A DNA stretch of 64,000 nt from Rhodoplanes tepidamans (GTDB lineage Bacteria; Pseudomonadota; Alphaproteobacteria; Rhizobiales; Xanthobacteraceae). The stretch lies in NCBI RefSeq assembly GCF_030813915.1, contig NZ_JAUSUJ010000014.1, forward strand, positions 124,001 to 188,000, written 5' to 3'. Under the pieces are notes generated by a model, which was not told where the DNA came from, made no database searches, and worked only from the letters and a program-made list of their open reading frames with translations. How positions within the stretch are numbered: position 1 is the stretch's first letter; the number at the start of each line of letters is the position of its first letter. Shown in pieces: positions 42,252-51,155 of the stretch. A program made the translations under genes and the position numbers.

Positions 42252-43970
42252 GTGTCGTCGCTTTTGTCGCGCATTCGCATTCTGACGAAAATCCTTTGTC
42301 TGATCGGGCTGCTCGCGCTCGCCGCGGTCGCCATCGTAGGAGTCGCCGTCGACGCGATGTCGGCGCTGCGCCACGCCGCCCGCGCGACCGAGGTGGCCGG
42401 CGACAAGGCCGTGCTGGGCTCGCGGCTCAACACCAACTTCACCGCCATCGGCCGCGCCGAGGCGATGCTGGTCGCCGATCCGCGCTCCGCCGTGATCAGG
42501 GACGCGGCCGATCAGCTGCGGGCGGAATGGAAGCTGGTCGACGAGCGCGTCGCGCTGCTCGACCGGCTGAAGTCGACCGACGACGACCGGCGCTATCTGG
42601 CCGAGCAGGCGCCGCTGATCGCGACGCTCCGCCGCGCCTCCGACAGCCTGGTCGACTTCGCGGGCGGCCTCGGCGAGACGCCGACGCCGGCCCAGCGCGC
42701 CGAGCTCCTGTCACGCGCCGCGACGAGCCGCACCGCCCAGGCCCAGGCCCGCAACCGCACCCGCGTCTATTTCGACGAGCTGCAGCAGCTCAAGCGCCGC
42801 CTCTCCGACGAGGCGCAGGCGACCTACGAGGCCGGCACCCGCACCATCCTGGCGATCGCCGTCGCCGGCATCGGCCTCGCGCTCGTCCTCGGCTTCCTGG
42901 CGGCGCGCTTCGGCATCGTCAAGCCGATCCTCGACATGACGGCGGCCATGACCTCGCTCGCCCGGGGCGTGCTGACGACGGCCGTGCCGGGCGTCGGCCG
43001 CGGCGACGAGATCGGCACCATGGCGAGCGCCGTGCAGGTGTTCAAGGACAATGCGGTCGAGAACGAGCGGCTGAAGCAGGACCAGCAGGCGGCGAGCGAG
43101 GCGGCCGACCGCATGCGGCGCGCCGCCGTGCTGGAGATGGCCCGCAATGTCGAGCGCCAGTCGCTCGACGCGATCAGCGGCATCGGCCAGGTGTCGCGCG
43201 GCGTCGGTGGCACGGCCGAGGGCATGGCGAGCCGCGCCGTCGCGGCCGGCGAGGCGTCGCGCGGCGTGTCGACCTTCGCGGACCAGGCCAAGGCGACCGC
43301 GGAGGCGGTGGCGGCCGCCGCCGAGGAGCTGTCCTCCTCGGTGCAGGAGATCACCGACCAGATCGCCCGCACCGGCGTGGCGACCCGCGAGGCGGTGTCG
43401 GCGGGCGCCGACGCGCAGGCGAAGATCCGGTCGCTGTCGCAGGCGGTGGCGCGCATCTCCGAGGTCACCAACGTGATCAGCGACGTCGCCGAGCAGACCA
43501 ACCTGCTCGCCCTCAACGCGACCATCGAGGCGGCGCGGGCCGGCGAGGCCGGCAAGGGCTTCGCCGTGGTCGCCGCCGAGGTGAAGGCGCTGGCCGGCCA
43601 GACGGCCCGCTCGACCGACGACATCAACCGCCACGTCCACGACATCCGCGCCGCGACGGAGGCGGCGGTGCGAGCCGTCGAGGAGATCGGCGAGCGCATC
43701 CGCGGCATCGACGGGATCACCGGGGCGGTCGCGGCCGCCGCCGAGGAGCAGGGCGCCGCCACCCGCGAGATCGCCCGCAGCATCCAGCAGACCAACCAGG
43801 CCGCCCGTGAGGTCGCCACCCGCATCGCCTCGGTGTCGAACGACGCCGCCGAGGTCGGCCGCAGCTCGGTCGAGGTGCGCGAGGCGGTCTCCGGCATGAC
43901 CCGCGAGATCGACGCCCTGCATCGACGCATCGCGACGCTCGTGAAGTCCGCCCAGCCCGACGCGGCGTGA
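42252..43970 (+). CDS. Methyl-accepting chemotaxis protein
   Basis: 572 residues from GTG. Transmembrane helices at about 12-34 and 195-215 enclose a periplasmic four-helix sensor of about 160 residues. A HAMP domain (about 216-270) and a cytoplasmic signalling domain follow, with the hairpin tip [35 protein letters not shown] cut here at its core [19 protein letters not shown]. The C-terminus lacks a CheR-docking pentapeptide. It would signal through the CheA/CheW of this or another system. No ligand can be inferred. Confidence 0.93.
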   Translation: MSSLLSRIRILTKILCLIGLLALAAVAIVGVAVDAMSALRHAARATEVAGDKAVLGSRLNTNFTAIGRAEAMLVADPRSAVIRDAADQLRAEWKLVDERVALLDRLKSTDDDRRYLAEQAPLIATLRRASDSLVDFAGGLGETPTPAQRAELLSRAATSRTAQAQARNRTRVYFDELQQLKRRLSDEAQATYEAGTRTILAIAVAGIGLALVLGFLAARFGIVKPILDMTAAMTSLARGVLTTAVPGVGRGDEIGTMASAVQVFKDNAVENERLKQDQQAASEAADRMRRAAVLEMARNVERQSLDAISGIGQVSRGVGGTAEGMASRAVAAGEASRGVSTFADQAKATAEAVAAAAEELSSSVQEITDQIARTGVATREAVSAGADAQAKIRSLSQAVARISEVTNVISDVAEQTNLLALNATIEAARAGEAGKGFAVVAAEVKALAGQTARSTDDINRHVHDIRAATEAAVRAVEEIGERIRGIDGITGAVAAAAEEQGAATREIARSIQQTNQAAREVATRIASVSNDAAEVGRSSVEVREAVSGMTREIDALHRRIATLVKSAQPDAA

Positions 43971-44063
43971 GTGAACGTGTTCGAGACGGTTTGCCTCGAG
44001 GCACTGTCTCGGTGACTCGTCATGGCCGGGATCGTGACCATCGTCGCCTCCGGCCCGACCCGA
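43971..44063. terminator. Hairpin region between convergent genes
   Basis: CGAGAC (43982-43987) and GTCTCG (44006-44011) can pair around an inner GCCTC/GAGGC dyad. The 93-base gap also holds half of a family A repeat (GTCATGGCCGGG at about 44020-44031). It probably ends transcription from both sides. Confidence 0.4.
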
Positions 44064-45599
44064 TCACTTCAGCCTGATGCGCCCCTCGACGCCGGTCCGC
44101 ATCGTGCCGAGGCGGCGGAGATGGACCATCACCTCGTTGGCGAGCAGCGGCGAGTCGTCGGTGGGCAGCAGGTGCTTGGCGTCGCGCACCATGTCGTAGC
44201 CGTCGCCGCCGCGCGCCATGAAGTCGTTGACCGCGACCGTGTAGGTGCGGCGCGGATCGAGCGGCCTGCCGTCGACCTGGATCGACAGCACGCGGCTGCC
44301 CGGCGGCTTCGACGGATCGGCCTCGACGGTCAGCCCGGACACCTGCGGGAAGCGGCCCGACGGGTCGGGAAGCTTGGCGAGGCCGTGCTCGATGGCGGCG
44401 CGCAGCTCGGCGCCGCCGATCTCGACCGGCACCACCCGGTTGGAGAAGGGCAGCTCCGCCAGCACGTCGCGGCGCGTCACCGGACTGCCGGGCGGATAGA
44501 CCCGGCCGGACCGGATGCCGCCGCCGTTGAGGATCGCCGCCTCGGTCTTGAGATTGGCCCGCACCGCGTCGGCGAAGACGTTGCCGATCGCCGCCTCGCG
44601 GGTCCTGACCGTCGCGCTGCGGCTGTCCCACTCGACCGCCGTGGTGGCGATGGGCACGTTCATCTCGCTGGCGAGCTCGGCCTGGTAGCCCTTCACGGCG
44701 GCCAGCACCTCCGGGTCGGGCGTCACGGTCGCCGTGTCGACGATGCGGAACTGCGGCCACCATGCCATGGCGCGGCGCCCCTCCGGGGTCGTCGTCACCG
44801 TCACGTCGACGTCCACGGCCGTGACGTACAGCGCCTCGTAGCTCGATTCGACGAGCGCGGCGCTCTGGTCGTAGTTGATGAAGAGATCGTGGTTGTGCCC
44901 GCCGAGCACGACGTCGACCACGCCGGTCGCGACCATGGCGCGCTGCTGGTCGCGGTCGGCATGGACGACGGCGACGACGAAGTCGGCGCCCTCCCGGCGC
45001 AGCGCCGCCGCCTGCTCCTTCAGCACCTCGACGGAGTCGCGGAACACCAGGTCCTCGGGGTTGGAGGCGCGCGCCGTGTCGTCGTAGGCGAGACCGAGGA
45101 GGCCGATCTTCACGCCGTCGACCGTGACGACGCGACGGTCCTGGAAGCCGGGAAGGACCGCATTGCCGGGCGCGCGGAGATTGGCGGCGAACAGCGGAAA
45201 GCGCGCCTCGCCCATGCGCTTCAGGAACACGGCCTTGCCGAAGTCGAACTCGTGGTTGCCCGGCACGAAGATGTCGGGCGCCACCATGTTGGTGAGCGCG
45301 ACGATGTGGGCGCCCTGGTCGAGCCCCGACATCAGCGACGGGGACAGCGTGTCGCCGGCATGGGCGAAGATCACGGTGCCGCCGCCGGCCGCCGCCCTGG
45401 CGCGCTCGGCCTTCACCACCGCGGCGAGGCGGGCGAAGCCGCCGCGCATCCTGCCGTCCTGCGTCTCCTGGTCGGCCATCTCGTAGATGTCGTTGACCAG
45501 CACGAAGGTGATCTTGGCGGCGTGCGCGGGCAGCGCGATCAGAACGGCCAGCGCGGCGAGCAGGACGGCGCGCGTCGTGAGGCGGGCGAAGCAAGACAT
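44064..45599 (-). CDS. Exported bifunctional metallophosphatase / 5'-nucleotidase family protein
   Basis: 511 residues with a signal peptide (1-28, ending AHA). The metallophosphatase part shows AHAGDTLSPS, PGNHEFDFG, VVHADRD and GGHNHDLF; the C-terminal substrate domain has NGGGIRSGRVYPPG and AVNDFMARGGDGYDM. The family hydrolyses nucleotides in the periplasm. The first metal motif reads LVNDIYEM instead of the usual TNDxH, so one metal-binding His is replaced by Tyr. All other ligands are present. It is monocistronic and converges on the chemoreceptor gene. Confidence 0.88.
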   Translation of the reverse strand: MSCFARLTTRAVLLAALAVLIALPAHAAKITFVLVNDIYEMADQETQDGRMRGGFARLAAVVKAERARAAAGGGTVIFAHAGDTLSPSLMSGLDQGAHIVALTNMVAPDIFVPGNHEFDFGKAVFLKRMGEARFPLFAANLRAPGNAVLPGFQDRRVVTVDGVKIGLLGLAYDDTARASNPEDLVFRDSVEVLKEQAAALRREGADFVVAVVHADRDQQRAMVATGVVDVVLGGHNHDLFINYDQSAALVESSYEALYVTAVDVDVTVTTTPEGRRAMAWWPQFRIVDTATVTPDPEVLAAVKGYQAELASEMNVPIATTAVEWDSRSATVRTREAAIGNVFADAVRANLKTEAAILNGGGIRSGRVYPPGSPVTRRDVLAELPFSNRVVPVEIGGAELRAAIEHGLAKLPDPSGRFPQVSGLTVEADPSKPPGSRVLSIQVDGRPLDPRRTYTVAVNDFMARGGDGYDMVRDAKHLLPTDDSPLLANEVMVHLRRLGTMRTGVEGRIRLK

Positions 45600-45630
45600 G
45601 GACGGTCCCCGTGGCGCAGCAGACCCGGCG

Positions 45631-45727
45631 TCCGCTCGTCCCCGCGAAGGCGGGGACCCAGGGGCCACGCGACGTGAGATGCGAGGTGCGGCCCTGGAGT
45701 CCCGCTCGGGCGGGAACGCGCGGAGCG
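45631..45727. repeat. GTCCCCGC hairpin repeat, family B copy 1
   Basis: The element starts TCCGCTCGTCCCCGCGAAGG, whose GTCCCCGC-GAAG-GCGGGGAC forms a perfect hairpin, continues CCAGGGGCCAC, and ends with CCCGCTCGGGCGGG and CGGAGCG. The ends (CCGCTC and GAGCGG-like) are complementary. Other copies are at 45861 and 59087. Confidence 0.75.
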
Positions 45728-45860
45728 TGGGGTGAACTCGGCGAGAGATGCTCTACCGCGTTTCGCCGGCCGTGCAAGCCACCCGACCGGGGACCTCGGC
45801 GCACCTGCGCGAGACCGTGAGTCTCGAGCGGTTTCGGGTTCGATGACTCGGCCCCCGAGG

Positions 45861-45945
45861 TCCGCTCGTCCCCGCGCAGGCGGGGACCCAGGGGCCACAC
45901 GACGTGTGGCTCTGGAGTCCCGCCTGCGCGGGAATGAGCGGAGCG
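45861..45945. repeat. GTCCCCGC hairpin repeat, family B copy 2
   Basis: Same order as copy 1: TCCGCTCGTCCCCGCGCAGG, GGGGACCCAGGGGCCAC, TCCCGCCTGCGCGGGA and GAGCGGAGCG. It is 230 bases from copy 1 in the same direction. Confidence 0.75.
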
Positions 45946-45970
45946 TGGATCGACGTCAGTGGAAAACGCT

Positions 45971-46840
45971 CTACCGCACCTGCGCGAGGACCCGCCGGGC
46001 GCGCCGGAGAATCGGCTCGTCGACCATGCGGCCGTCGACCGCGAAGGACCCCCTCCCCTCGCGCGCCGCCATCTCCGCCGCCTCGATCTGGCGGCGGGCG
46101 AGGTCGACCTCGGCCGCGGTCGGCGCGAAGGCGGCGTTGAGCACCGGCACGATCGCCGGGTGCACGCAGGTCGCCCCGGTGAAGCCGGCGCGCCGCGAGG
46201 CGAGCGCCACGGCGCGCACCGCCTCGGGGTCGCGGAAGTCGGCGACGGTGCCCAGCAGCCCGAGCGGTGCGACACCGGCGGCGGCACAGCCGACGACCAT
46301 CTGCCGCTTGATCGTCGCGACGGTCTCGTCGTCGGGGGCGCAGCCGAGCTCGGCGGCCAGATCCTCGGCTCCGCACAGCAGGCCGGCGACGCGCGGCGAG
46401 GCCGCCGCGATCGCCCCGATCTGCGCGACCGCCGCGGCGGTCTCGATGATCGGCACCAGGACGACGCCGCGCCCGCCCGCCGGCAGCGGCGCGAGGAGGT
46501 CGAGCATCTCGGCGACCAGCACGACGTGCTCGGGCCCCATCGCCTTGGTCAGCACGATGCCGTCGGCGCCGGCCGCGACCGCCGCCTCGACGTCGCGCAC
46601 CGCCTGCGAGAGCGGCCGGTTGACGCGCACCAGGACCTGCGACGGCCCCTGCCGCACGATGCCGACCGACTCGGCCAGCGTCTCGCGCGCCGTCTCCTTG
46701 GCGGCGGGAGGCACCGAATCCTCGAGATCGAGGATGACCGCATCGGCGCCCGCCTGCGGCGCCTTGTCGACGAAGCGCCGCACATTGGCGGGGACGTACA
46801 TCAGCGAGCGCCACGGCGCGGCGCGTTCGGACTTCGACAT
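45971..46840 (-). CDS. CitE-like lyase (HpcH/HpaI family), probable citramalyl-CoA lyase
   Basis: 289 residues. The TIM-barrel landmarks are SLMYVPANVRRFVDKA, DAVILDLEDSVPP (metal-binding Glu/Asp), VNRPLS, GIVLTKAM, VPIIETAAAV and GAEDLAAELG. Family members cleave malyl-CoA, citramalyl-CoA or citryl-CoA. Its neighbours, a CaiB CoA-transferase and a MaoC hydratase, are the usual partners of a citramalyl-CoA lyase. It is the last gene of the minus-strand operon, 38 bases after tctC. Confidence 0.85.
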   Translation of the reverse strand: MSKSERAAPWRSLMYVPANVRRFVDKAPQAGADAVILDLEDSVPPAAKETARETLAESVGIVRQGPSQVLVRVNRPLSQAVRDVEAAVAAGADGIVLTKAMGPEHVVLVAEMLDLLAPLPAGGRGVVLVPIIETAAAVAQIGAIAAASPRVAGLLCGAEDLAAELGCAPDDETVATIKRQMVVGCAAAGVAPLGLLGTVADFRDPEAVRAVALASRRAGFTGATCVHPAIVPVLNAAFAPTAAEVDLARRQIEAAEMAAREGRGSFAVDGRMVDEPILRRARRVLAQVR

Positions 46841-46878
46841 CGGGCCTCCGTAGGGCGGCGCCGCGGCGCCGCCCGCTC

Positions 46879-47865
46879 TCATTGCACCGTCACGCCGGCG
46901 GTGCGGATCAGGTCGCCCCAGCGGACCACCTCGGACTTGATCAGATCGCCGAACGCCTCCGGCGTCATCGGCGTCGCCTCGGCGCCCTCCTGCTCCAGGC
47001 GCTTCTTGACCGCCGGCGAATCCAGGATGGCGTTGATCTCGACGTTGAGCCGCTTGACGATCTCGGGCGGCGTGCCGGCCGGCGCCGCGATGCCGTACCA
47101 CGGCCGCACGTCGAAGCCGGGCGCCACCGTCTCTGCGGCGGTCGCCAGGTCCGGCAGGCTCGCCATGCGCTTCGGGCTCGATACGCCGATGGCGCGCAGC
47201 AGGCCCTGGTTGACCAGCGGCATCACGGTCGGGGCCCCGCCGATGGTGAGCTCGACCACGCCGGCGACCAGATCCGTCAGCCCCTGTGCCAGCCCGCGAT
47301 AGGGCACGTGCTCCATCTGCACCCCGGTCGCCTGCAGGAAGGCCAGCATCACGATATGGCCGGCGCTGCCGTTGCCGGCCGAGCAGTAGCGCAGCTTGTT
47401 CGGATGCGCCCTGGCGAAGGCAACGAGCGAGGTCAGGTCGCGGAAGGGCTGCGAGGGATGCACCACCATCACGTTGGTGACGCTGGCGATCATGGCGACG
47501 GGCGCGAAGTCCTTCACCGGGTCGTAGGCGAGCTTGGGATAGATCGCCGGGTTGACGGCGAGGGTGCCGATGTGCCCGAGCAGCAGCGTGTGGCCGTCCG
47601 GGGCGGCGCGGGCGACGGCGGTCGAGCCGAGCGAGCCGCCGGCGCCCGAGCGGTTGTCGACCACCACGGGCTTGCCGAGCCGCGGCGCGAGCTGGTCGGC
47701 GATGGCACGGCCGAGCGTGTCGTTGGCCGCGCCCGGCGGGAACGGCACGATCAGGCGGATGGTCTGCGACGGCCACGGCTCGGCCTCGGGCGTGGCGCGC
47801 GCGGGGAGGGCCGGGCCGGCCGCGAGCATCGCGGCAGCCCCGGCCAGGAGATCGCGGCGCCTCAT
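46879..47865 (-). CDS. TctC/Bug-family tricarboxylate-binding protein
   Basis: 328 residues with an RR-containing signal (MRRRDLLAGAAAMLAAG). The Bug fold shows TIRLIVPFPPGAANDTLGRAIADQL at its start (core PFPPGAAND), VVVDNRSGAGGSLGS and DLVAGVVELTIGG. Such proteins bind carboxylates in the periplasm for TctAB permeases. No tctA or tctB lies in this window, so it is an orphan here. ATG 47865 overlaps the CaiB stop (ATGA). Confidence 0.9.
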   Translation of the reverse strand: MRRRDLLAGAAAMLAAGPALPARATPEAEPWPSQTIRLIVPFPPGAANDTLGRAIADQLAPRLGKPVVVDNRSGAGGSLGSTAVARAAPDGHTLLLGHIGTLAVNPAIYPKLAYDPVKDFAPVAMIASVTNVMVVHPSQPFRDLTSLVAFARAHPNKLRYCSAGNGSAGHIVMLAFLQATGVQMEHVPYRGLAQGLTDLVAGVVELTIGGAPTVMPLVNQGLLRAIGVSSPKRMASLPDLATAAETVAPGFDVRPWYGIAAPAGTPPEIVKRLNVEINAILDSPAVKKRLEQEGAEATPMTPEAFGDLIKSEVVRWGDLIRTAGVTVQ

Positions 47866-49091
47866 TCCGCGGCGTCCGCGGCACGGCCGGAGAGCCGCCT
47901 CCTGTCCTCCGGGCCGAAGCCGAGCTCGGCCAGGATCGCGTCGCCGTGCTCGCCGAAGCGCGGGGCGAGCCGCGACTCCGGCACGCCTGTGTTGGAGTAT
48001 CGGTTGGGATGCCTCAGTCCGAGCATGGTTTCCTCCTGGTCGTCGTCGTTTTTCTGGATTTCTTCGGTCAGCACGCCGGAGCCGCGCAGCTGCGGGTCGT
48101 CCAGCAGGGTCTGCAGCGTGTGATAGGGCATCGCCGGCACGTCGTGGCGGCGCAGGATCTCGACCCATTCGGCCGTGGTGCGGGTCAGCATGGCCTCGGC
48201 CCGCACGGCGAAATAGTCGCGCACATGGGCGAGGCGCGCCGTGACGCTGGTGAAGCGCGGGTCGTTCTTCAGCTCGGGCCGGCCGATGGCGTCGAAGAAG
48301 GCGCGAGCCTGCACGTCGGTGTTGGCGGAGACGCAGATGTAGCCGTCGCTGGTCTGCAAGGGCCGCGCGTCCGGCGTCATGATGCGGGGGTCGCCCATGT
48401 GGCCGTCGGGCTCGAAGGTGCGCTGGTCGAGATGCTCGGACAGCACGAAGGCGGCGGCGTTCTCGAACATCGGCACCTCGATCGCCTCGCCGACGCCGGT
48501 CCGCTCGCGCCCGAGCAGCGCGGCGCAGATCGCCTGCGCGGCGACGATGCCGACCAGATGGTCTGTGAGCACGAAGGGCGCGAACCGCGGCTCGCCCAGC
48601 ACCTCGGCATGGCAGGCGGCGACGCCCGACAGGCCCTGGATGATGGTGTCGTAGGCCGGCGCGCCGGCATAGGGCCCGCCGAGGGCGAAGCCCGAGATGG
48701 TGCAGTGGACGATGCGCGGATTGACGGCCGCCATCGCCGCGAAGGTGAGCCCGAGCGACTGCAGGGCGCGCGGCCGCATGTTGGAGACGAACACGTCGGC
48801 GGTGGCGACGAGACGCTGCATCACCTCGCGGCCTTCGGCCGACTTCAGGTCGAGCGCGATCGACCGCTTGTTGCGGTTGAAGTGCAGGAACTTCGGCGAC
48901 ATGCCGGGTTTTCGCGGGCGTCCGCCGAGGCGCCGCATCAGGTCGCCCTCGGGCGGCTCGATCTTGATCACGTCGGCGCCCTGCTCGGCGAGGATCAGGG
49001 TGGCGACGGGACCGACGACGACGCCGGTGGTGTCGAGCACCCGGATGCCGGCGAGCGGGCCGCGCATGCCGGTGACCGTGGCCGTGCTCAT
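47862..49091 (-). CDS. CaiB/BaiF family (class III) CoA-transferase
   Basis: 409 residues. It has the N-terminal motif GIRVLDTTGVVVGPVATLILAEQGADVIKIEPP's core (GPVATLILAEQGAD), the segment NRNKRSIALDL, and FVLTDHLVGIVAAQAICAAL with the probable catalytic Asp. Class III enzymes move CoA between acids without free CoA. With the hydratase and lyase next to it, a mesaconate, itaconate or citramalate substrate is likely but not shown. Its start overlaps the MaoC stop and its stop overlaps tctC. Confidence 0.88.
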   Translation of the reverse strand: MSTATVTGMRGPLAGIRVLDTTGVVVGPVATLILAEQGADVIKIEPPEGDLMRRLGGRPRKPGMSPKFLHFNRNKRSIALDLKSAEGREVMQRLVATADVFVSNMRPRALQSLGLTFAAMAAVNPRIVHCTISGFALGGPYAGAPAYDTIIQGLSGVAACHAEVLGEPRFAPFVLTDHLVGIVAAQAICAALLGRERTGVGEAIEVPMFENAAAFVLSEHLDQRTFEPDGHMGDPRIMTPDARPLQTSDGYICVSANTDVQARAFFDAIGRPELKNDPRFTSVTARLAHVRDYFAVRAEAMLTRTTAEWVEILRRHDVPAMPYHTLQTLLDDPQLRGSGVLTEEIQKNDDDQEETMLGLRHPNRYSNTGVPESRLAPRFGEHGDAILAELGFGPEDRRRLSGRAADAAE

Positions 49092-49984
49092 TCCGGGCTC
49101 CCGGGCTCGGAGAACGCCTCGCCCCGGGTCAGCACGCGGCCGCGCTCGTCGACCGACCACAGCGACAGGCGCCCGTCCGGCTCCCAGCGGCTGCGCAGCT
49201 CGGCCTTCCGGCCGAGGAAGAACGGCCGCTCGTTGCGCAGGCTGATCCGCCCGAGCCGGCCGCCCGGCAGGTTGCGCTTGGCGAGCTCGCCCAGCTTCAG
49301 CGCGGTCAGACCGCCGTTGACGACCAGGTTCGGATAGCCCTCCTCGCCCTGGGCATAGGGCGCGTCGTAATGGATGCGATGGGCGTTGAAGGTGATCGCC
49401 GAGTAGCGGAACAGCATCACCGGATCGGGCACGAAGCTTTCCCGGTCGGTCGGCTCCGGCAGCTCCTCGGCCGGCGCGGCCGCACCGTTTCCGGGCTTCG
49501 CCGCCACGCCCGCCTCCTCGCGATAGACGATGTCCTGCTCCTCGATCACGGCGAGCGTCCCGTCCGCCGCGATCGCGTGCTCGACCCGCACGAACACCAT
49601 CTCGCCCGAGCGGCCGCGCTTCGGCGTGATCGCCGCGATGGTGGAGGTCCGGCGCAGCGCCGCCCCGATGCGGATCGGGGCCAGGAAGCGCAGCCGGCGG
49701 CCGGCGAACATGCGGCGCGGCAGCGACACGGGCGGCAGGAAGTCGCCGCGGTGGGGATGGCCGTCCGGGCCGATCTGCGACTGTGGGGCGAGCGGCGTGA
49801 AGAAGGCGACGTGCCAGCCCTCCGGCACCGCGGTGCCGTCCACATAGGGGGCCGGATCGCGGTCGAGCAGCGCGGCGACGCGGCGGACCAGCACGGCGGC
49901 GGCCTCGTCCTCGGCCACCTCGGCGCGGCCGACCCAGGCCTGCAGGGCCTCGGCGTCCGCCAGTCCGGCGTCTGACACGGTCAT
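49088..49984 (-). CDS. MaoC-type / FAS1-like hydratase, probable mesaconyl- or itaconyl-CoA hydratase
   Basis: 298 residues with two hot-dog domains. The first contains MFAGRRLRFLAPIRIGAALRRTSTI (core RMFAGRRL); the second holds the active-site stretch FRYSAITFNAHRIHYDAPYAQ (core FNAHRIHYD). This double layout is that of the mesaconyl-C4-CoA hydratase/HTD2 type. ATG 49984 is chosen as the first protein-like start. It heads the operon and is divergent from the lysR gene. Confidence 0.84.
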   Translation of the reverse strand: MTVSDAGLADAEALQAWVGRAEVAEDEAAAVLVRRVAALLDRDPAPYVDGTAVPEGWHVAFFTPLAPQSQIGPDGHPHRGDFLPPVSLPRRMFAGRRLRFLAPIRIGAALRRTSTIAAITPKRGRSGEMVFVRVEHAIAADGTLAVIEEQDIVYREEAGVAAKPGNGAAAPAEELPEPTDRESFVPDPVMLFRYSAITFNAHRIHYDAPYAQGEEGYPNLVVNGGLTALKLGELAKRNLPGGRLGRISLRNERPFFLGRKAELRSRWEPDGRLSLWSVDERGRVLTRGEAFSEPGSPE

Positions 49985-50060
49985 TCGGGGGTTCCTTCGG
50001 CTTTTGAAGAAGACTGCGACACGCGAGCGGGCGCCGTCCAATGCAACGAGATGACAATTC

Positions 50061-50077
50061 GATGCATGCCATGCATC
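50061..50077. promoter_or_regulatory. 17-bp palindrome, probable LysR operator
   Basis: GATGCATG-C-CATGCATC is a perfect palindrome between the divergent MaoC and lysR starts. It contains a T-N11-A arrangement as LysR regulators prefer. It ends 8 bases before the preferred lysR start, which would allow autoregulation. Confidence 0.5.
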
Positions 50078-50085
50078 ATGTGGCC

Positions 50086-51054
50086 ATGTATCTCGACCTT
50101 CCCGGCCTCGACGCCTTCATCGCGGTCGCCGATCTCGGCTCCTTCCACCGGGCCGCGGCCCGGCTCGGCATCAGCCAGCCGGCCCTCACCCGCCGGTTGC
50201 AGCGGCTGGAGCAGATCGTCGGCCGCAAGCTCCTGGTCCGCCGGGCCCAGCCGGTGCGGCTGACGCCGGCCGGCGCGGCCCTGCTGCCGGAGGCCCAGGC
50301 GGCGCTCGGGAGGCTGCGCGACGCCATGCGGCGGGCCGGCGACACCGGCCGCGGCCACGACATCGAGGTCGGCTGCCTGCCGACGCTGGCGGTGCGCTAT
50401 CTCGCCGGCGCGCTCGCCCGCCACCGGCAGCGCTGGCAGGGCGGCGAGATCACGGTGTTCGATCTCTCGGCGACCGAGATCCGCGCCATGCTGGAGCAGA
50501 ACCGGCTCGACTTCGCCCTCGCCGCGATCGGCTCGGAGCCCTGGGACGTCGAATGCACGCCGCTCGCCGAGGAGCCGTTCTTCCTGGTCTGCCCGCGTGG
50601 CCACCGGCTCGCCGGACGCGCCTCGGTGTCCTGGGACGAGCTCGACCGCGAGCCTCTGGTGTCGATCGGCCCGTTGAGCGAGAACCGCCGCATCATCGAA
50701 GCCGGCCTCGCCCAGACCCGGGTGGAGGCGAGCTGGCGGATCGAGGTGCGGCATCTCTCCACCGCGGTCGCCCTCGTCGCCGCCGGTGCCGGCCTGACGG
50801 CGCTGCCCGAGTCGGCTCTCGCCGGCCAGGCGGCCTCGGGCGTCGTCGCGGTGCCGCTGCGGCGCCCGGCGCTGACCCGCACCATCGGCCTGATGCGGCG
50901 GCGCGACCGGATGCTGTCGGCGGCCGCCCAGGATCTGATGGAAGACATCCTCCAGGCCTTCGGCCGGACGCAGCCGGAGCGCAGCACCTCCGGCCCGGCC
51001 GGCCCGTCCGACGAGGACACGCCGGACGAGGACGCGACCGCGCCGGCGTGCTAG
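50086..51054 (+). CDS. LysR-family transcriptional regulator of the C5-acid operon
   Basis: 322 residues from ATG 50086. The winged helix-turn-helix is at the start (FIAVADLGSFHRAAARLGISQPALTRRLQRLEQ), followed by a periplasmic-binding-like effector domain, and an acidic C-terminal tail (DEDTPDEDA). ATGs at 50041, 50062 and 50071 are in frame; 50086 is preferred because LysR proteins start just before the HTH and the operator palindrome then stays non-coding. It is divergent from the MaoC-CaiB-TctC-CitE operon, which it probably controls with an acid or CoA-ester as signal. Confidence 0.9.
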   Translation: MYLDLPGLDAFIAVADLGSFHRAAARLGISQPALTRRLQRLEQIVGRKLLVRRAQPVRLTPAGAALLPEAQAALGRLRDAMRRAGDTGRGHDIEVGCLPTLAVRYLAGALARHRQRWQGGEITVFDLSATEIRAMLEQNRLDFALAAIGSEPWDVECTPLAEEPFFLVCPRGHRLAGRASVSWDELDREPLVSIGPLSENRRIIEAGLAQTRVEASWRIEVRHLSTAVALVAAGAGLTALPESALAGQAASGVVAVPLRRPALTRTIGLMRRRDRMLSAAAQDLMEDILQAFGRTQPERSTSGPAGPSDEDTPDEDATAPAC

Positions 51055-51155
51055 GAGACGGGCGGCGCCGCATCCGTCGGCGCGCCGTCCCTCCGGAGAC
51101 TGTCCATGCGACCGCTGCCCCCCGCCGCCGCCGCACACGAGTCGAGGATCGCCTG

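Larger units (their letters stand above)
45600..45970. other. Gene-free region with two family B repeats
   Basis: 371 bases between the nucleotidase start and the CitE stop. Two direct copies of a hairpin repeat (45631-45727 and 45861-45945) fill half of it. The sequence between them shows no gene. Confidence 0.6.
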
